Shown here piece after piece: positions 62,357 through 64,000 of a DNA stretch of 64,000 nt. The stretch is taken from contig NZ_KB898198.1 of assembly GCF_000377505.1 (NCBI RefSeq), forward strand, positions 62,001-126,000, written 5' to 3'. Numbering within the stretch: position 1 is the first letter of the stretch; each line of letters begins with the position of its first letter. This DNA is from Paenibacillus massiliensis 2301065 = DSM 16942 (GTDB taxonomy: Bacteria > Bacillota > Bacilli > Paenibacillales > Paenibacillaceae). Made by a program: the position numbers and the translations under genes. The notes under the pieces were generated by a model, which worked only from the letters and a program-made list of their open reading frames with translations, did no database searches and was not told the DNA's origin.

Positions 62357-62962
62357 CTATTTTCTGCCGTCTTCTCCGTAGTCGTTATCCAATATGCCGT
62401 GAAAAAAGAGATCCTGTGTACGTTGCGCCAGCTGTGATGGACCCTCCCGACCGGGCAGCAGCTTGATCAGTGTCAAGCGCTCAATAATCCCGAGTAGACA
62501 TTCCGCCGTAAATTCCGTATCCAGATCATGCCGGTAATACCCGAAGCGCTGCTCCTCAATCAGATTTCGTTCCATAAGTCTGGCCACCTCGGCCTTGATA
62601 CGAACAGACTCTGTAGATTGATAAAATCCAATGCGCGTCAAGGCAGGATTTTCCGCCAAATAGCGGTATATCTGCTCTAACGAGACCACTACAGCCTGCT
62701 GCAGATCGGCTCTGTTCTTCCCTGGCTGTATGTGGCTATCGCGCACCACCTGATTCATTCCCTTCCGGAAATCGTCCACCAGCTCTGCAAAAGCTGCTTC
62801 CTTGCTCTCAAAATATAGATAAAATGCGGGCTGCGTCAGCCCTGCCCGGGCCACGATGGAGCTGATCTTCGTCTGGTAAAATCCATTCAAGGCAAATTCC
62901 TCTGCAGCTGCGTTCAGCAGTCGTAATCTGCTCTCTTTGCCGTTTACACCTTGCTTTCTCAA
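62357..62962 (-). CDS. TetR-family transcription regulator
   Basis: A 201-residue TetR repressor. N-terminal helix-turn-helix: RLRLLNAAAEEFALNGFYQT, KISSIVARAGLTQPAFYLYF, ESKEAAFAEL (about 11-62). The ligand domain is not assignable. I choose the TTG at 62962 (AGGGGG, 7 nt) over the ATG at 63022, which lacks a ribosome-binding site and would add an unusually Gly/Asp-rich lead. The nearest gene is the YjcZ pair; its target is unknown. Confidence 0.82.
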   Translation of the reverse strand: MRKQGVNGKESRLRLLNAAAEEFALNGFYQTKISSIVARAGLTQPAFYLYFESKEAAFAELVDDFRKGMNQVVRDSHIQPGKNRADLQQAVVVSLEQIYRYLAENPALTRIGFYQSTESVRIKAEVARLMERNLIEEQRFGYYRHDLDTEFTAECLLGIIERLTLIKLLPGREGPSQLAQRTQDLFFHGILDNDYGEDGRK

Positions 62963-63188
62963 GCCAGCACCCCCTCTGCCCGAATCCTTATTGTCGTCTA
63001 GGCTTGTACTTAGATTATACATAACACCAGCAGCTTATTTAATTCACAATAAGTCCTAATTCCAACAGATGAGATACTATCTACATAAGCTCCAATATCC
63101 ATGAATTAACACGATGAATCATGCAAATAAGTATATACTAAATTGATATACTCTAGTATACTCATAAGTGTCATAACTTTTTTTTCTT

Positions 63189-63217
63189 CTCCGTGACATC
63201 GTGCACGGAGCTTTTTT
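63189..63217 (+). terminator. Plus-strand terminator without an upstream gene
   Basis: CTCCGTG (63189-63195) pairs with CACGGAG (63204-63210), then CTTTTTT. The nearest plus-strand gene upstream ends at 57413. The 62963-63747 gap holds no gene that I can support; a short RNA could end here. Confidence 0.65.
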
Positions 63218-63233
63218 ACGCAAATGAATCCAA

Positions 63234-63266
63234 GGCCAGTCAAGGATGCCTCCTTGCTGGCCTTTT
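63234..63266 (+). terminator. Second plus-strand terminator
   Basis: GGCCAG...AAGGA (63234-63245) pairs with TCCTT-GCTGGCC (63251-63262), followed by TTTT. It backs up the one at 63189. Confidence 0.6.
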
Positions 63267-63651
63267 ATGATGTTTTCGTATGTACGCATGAATGTATCTT
63301 ATGAGCCAATGTATTCGTATGTATATGCGTTTCATTAGGCATTCTAATGAGACCCTACTTGCATTCTGTTCGACACACATCAAACTTATATTTACTCGCT
63401 GTGCCCTTGCTGTATCCTACTATGCACATATTGTGTACTTACTGTGGGCTTACTTATGTACCTACTATGCATTCCAGTACAATGTTCTATGTACTCCTAC
63501 ATATAATATCCCCTGAGCACACTAACTAGTTATGGGCCAGACACCATGAGGTATTACAGCTGTCTGCCCAACACATTCCCAACTAAGCTTTATCCGTATT
63601 ACGCCTGCATCCTTTAACAACATCAGCCTATCGACCACGTAACAATAGACA

Positions 63652-63686
63652 ATGCCCCTGTAGCCTTCTCAGGTCTACAGGGGCAT
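63652..63686 (-). terminator. Terminator of the partial gene at the right edge
   Basis: ATGCCCCTGTAG (63652-63663) pairs with CTACAGGGGCAT (63675-63686). On the minus strand TGTCTATTG follows; the T-tract is weak. Confidence 0.55.
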
Positions 63687-63747
63687 GATCTGCTAGGTAC
63701 CGCCTTTGATGCTACATGGTAGTTCCTAGGTCACGATCACAGGTCTC

Positions 63748-64000
63748 TTAGTTACGAATAGAATAAGCAAAATGATACAAGCTACTGATATTAGCGTTCA
63801 CATTCACGCCGCCGCTCTCAAAGCGGATCGGTACAATATCGTAGTAGTGCCTGCTGAGGCTACCATTGTAGTACACGGAATATCCAGCCGCAGCAGGAAT
63901 TCTCATAGTGGCCTGGAAGTTCCCCTGACTGTCTGTGTTCGCCGTCGTAGACACTACAGTATTATTGATTCGTACAGTGACTTTCACCGTAACCTGGGCA
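63748..64000 (-). CDS. C-terminal end of a gene running off the window
   Basis: The frame is open to the right edge, without a start in the window. 84 residues are visible, ending HFAYSIRN. They are beta-rich (VTVKVTVRINNTVVSTTANT; GNFQATMRIPAAAGYSVYYN), like an Ig-like or carbohydrate-binding surface domain. Secretion and function cannot be judged from this piece. Confidence 0.6.
   Translation of the reverse strand, partial: AQVTVKVTVRINNTVVSTTANTDSQGNFQATMRIPAAAGYSVYYNGSLSRHYYDIVPIRFESGGVNVNANISSLYHFAYSIRN

Overview
The window looks like a chromosomal segment of a Gram-positive, spore-forming member of the Paenibacillaceae, most likely Paenibacillus. This rests on gene content: TPP-controlled ykoEDC, the treP-treA-treR order, YjcZ-type mini-proteins, a MocR-ddl pair, an ECF sigma/DUF4179 anti-sigma pair, a TPR peptide-quorum regulator, and strong AAGGAGG ribosome-binding sites with frequent GTG and TTG starts. 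There is no rRNA, no tRNA that I can see, no transposase and no phage structural cluster.

Layout. 1-8.2 kb: a GAF-type methionine sulfoxide reductase, a MerR/TipAS regulator, a lipoprotein, a fumarate-reductase-like flavoprotein lipoprotein behind a promoter with two Rex-like operators, and a TPP-riboswitch-controlled ECF transporter (ykoE-ykoD-ykoC) whose ATPase has an unusual His-rich tail. 8.7-14.2 kb: a beta-glucoside PTS operon (LicR-like regulator, EIIA, EIIB, EIIC, GH1 phospho-beta-glucosidase). 14.8-19.5 kb: a cell-wall group (aminotransferase, D-Ala-D-Ala ligase, MocR/DdlR-like regulator, VanW). 19.8-20.7 kb: HicAB toxin-antitoxin.

14.5-35.8 kb: a complete type I-C CRISPR-Cas locus on the minus strand (cas3, cas5c, cas8c with a probable internal cas11c, cas7, cas4, cas1, cas2) with five arrays (A-E, 2, 3, 26, 7 and 20-21 repeats). 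All repeats have the same 6-bp stem and one of four pentanucleotide loops. Four arrays keep a related leader at the right-hand end, so crRNA is made from the minus strand. Between arrays D and E sits a receptor-peptide quorum-sensing cassette (RRNPP type), oriented with the cas genes.

36-39.4 kb: housekeeping and unknown genes (DUF1963, LtrA). 39.9-47.6 kb: a seven-gene minus-strand operon encoding two VgrG-like spike proteins, a DUF4280 PAAR-like tip, a pentapeptide-repeat protein, two accessory proteins (one apparently frameshifted) and, at the 3' end, a deaminase toxin domain fused to the second spike, followed directly by its probable immunity gene. No sheath, tube or baseplate genes are present here.

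47.9-64 kb: a secreted WG-repeat protein, an old-yellow-enzyme/dienoyl-CoA-reductase-like enzyme, a cysteine synthase, two beta-lactamase-fold serine hydrolases, an ECF sigma/anti-sigma pair, the trehalose PTS operon with promoter and TreR operators, two YjcZ-like mini-proteins, a TetR regulator and the 3' end of a gene running off the right edge.

Most striking points: the spike-toxin operon in a monoderm bacterium; the internal cas11c start (AAGGAGG, 8 nt, TTG); the quorum cassette inside the CRISPR locus; a mosaic array; a spacer present four times in tandem; and the Rex-box control of an apparently foreign flavoprotein.
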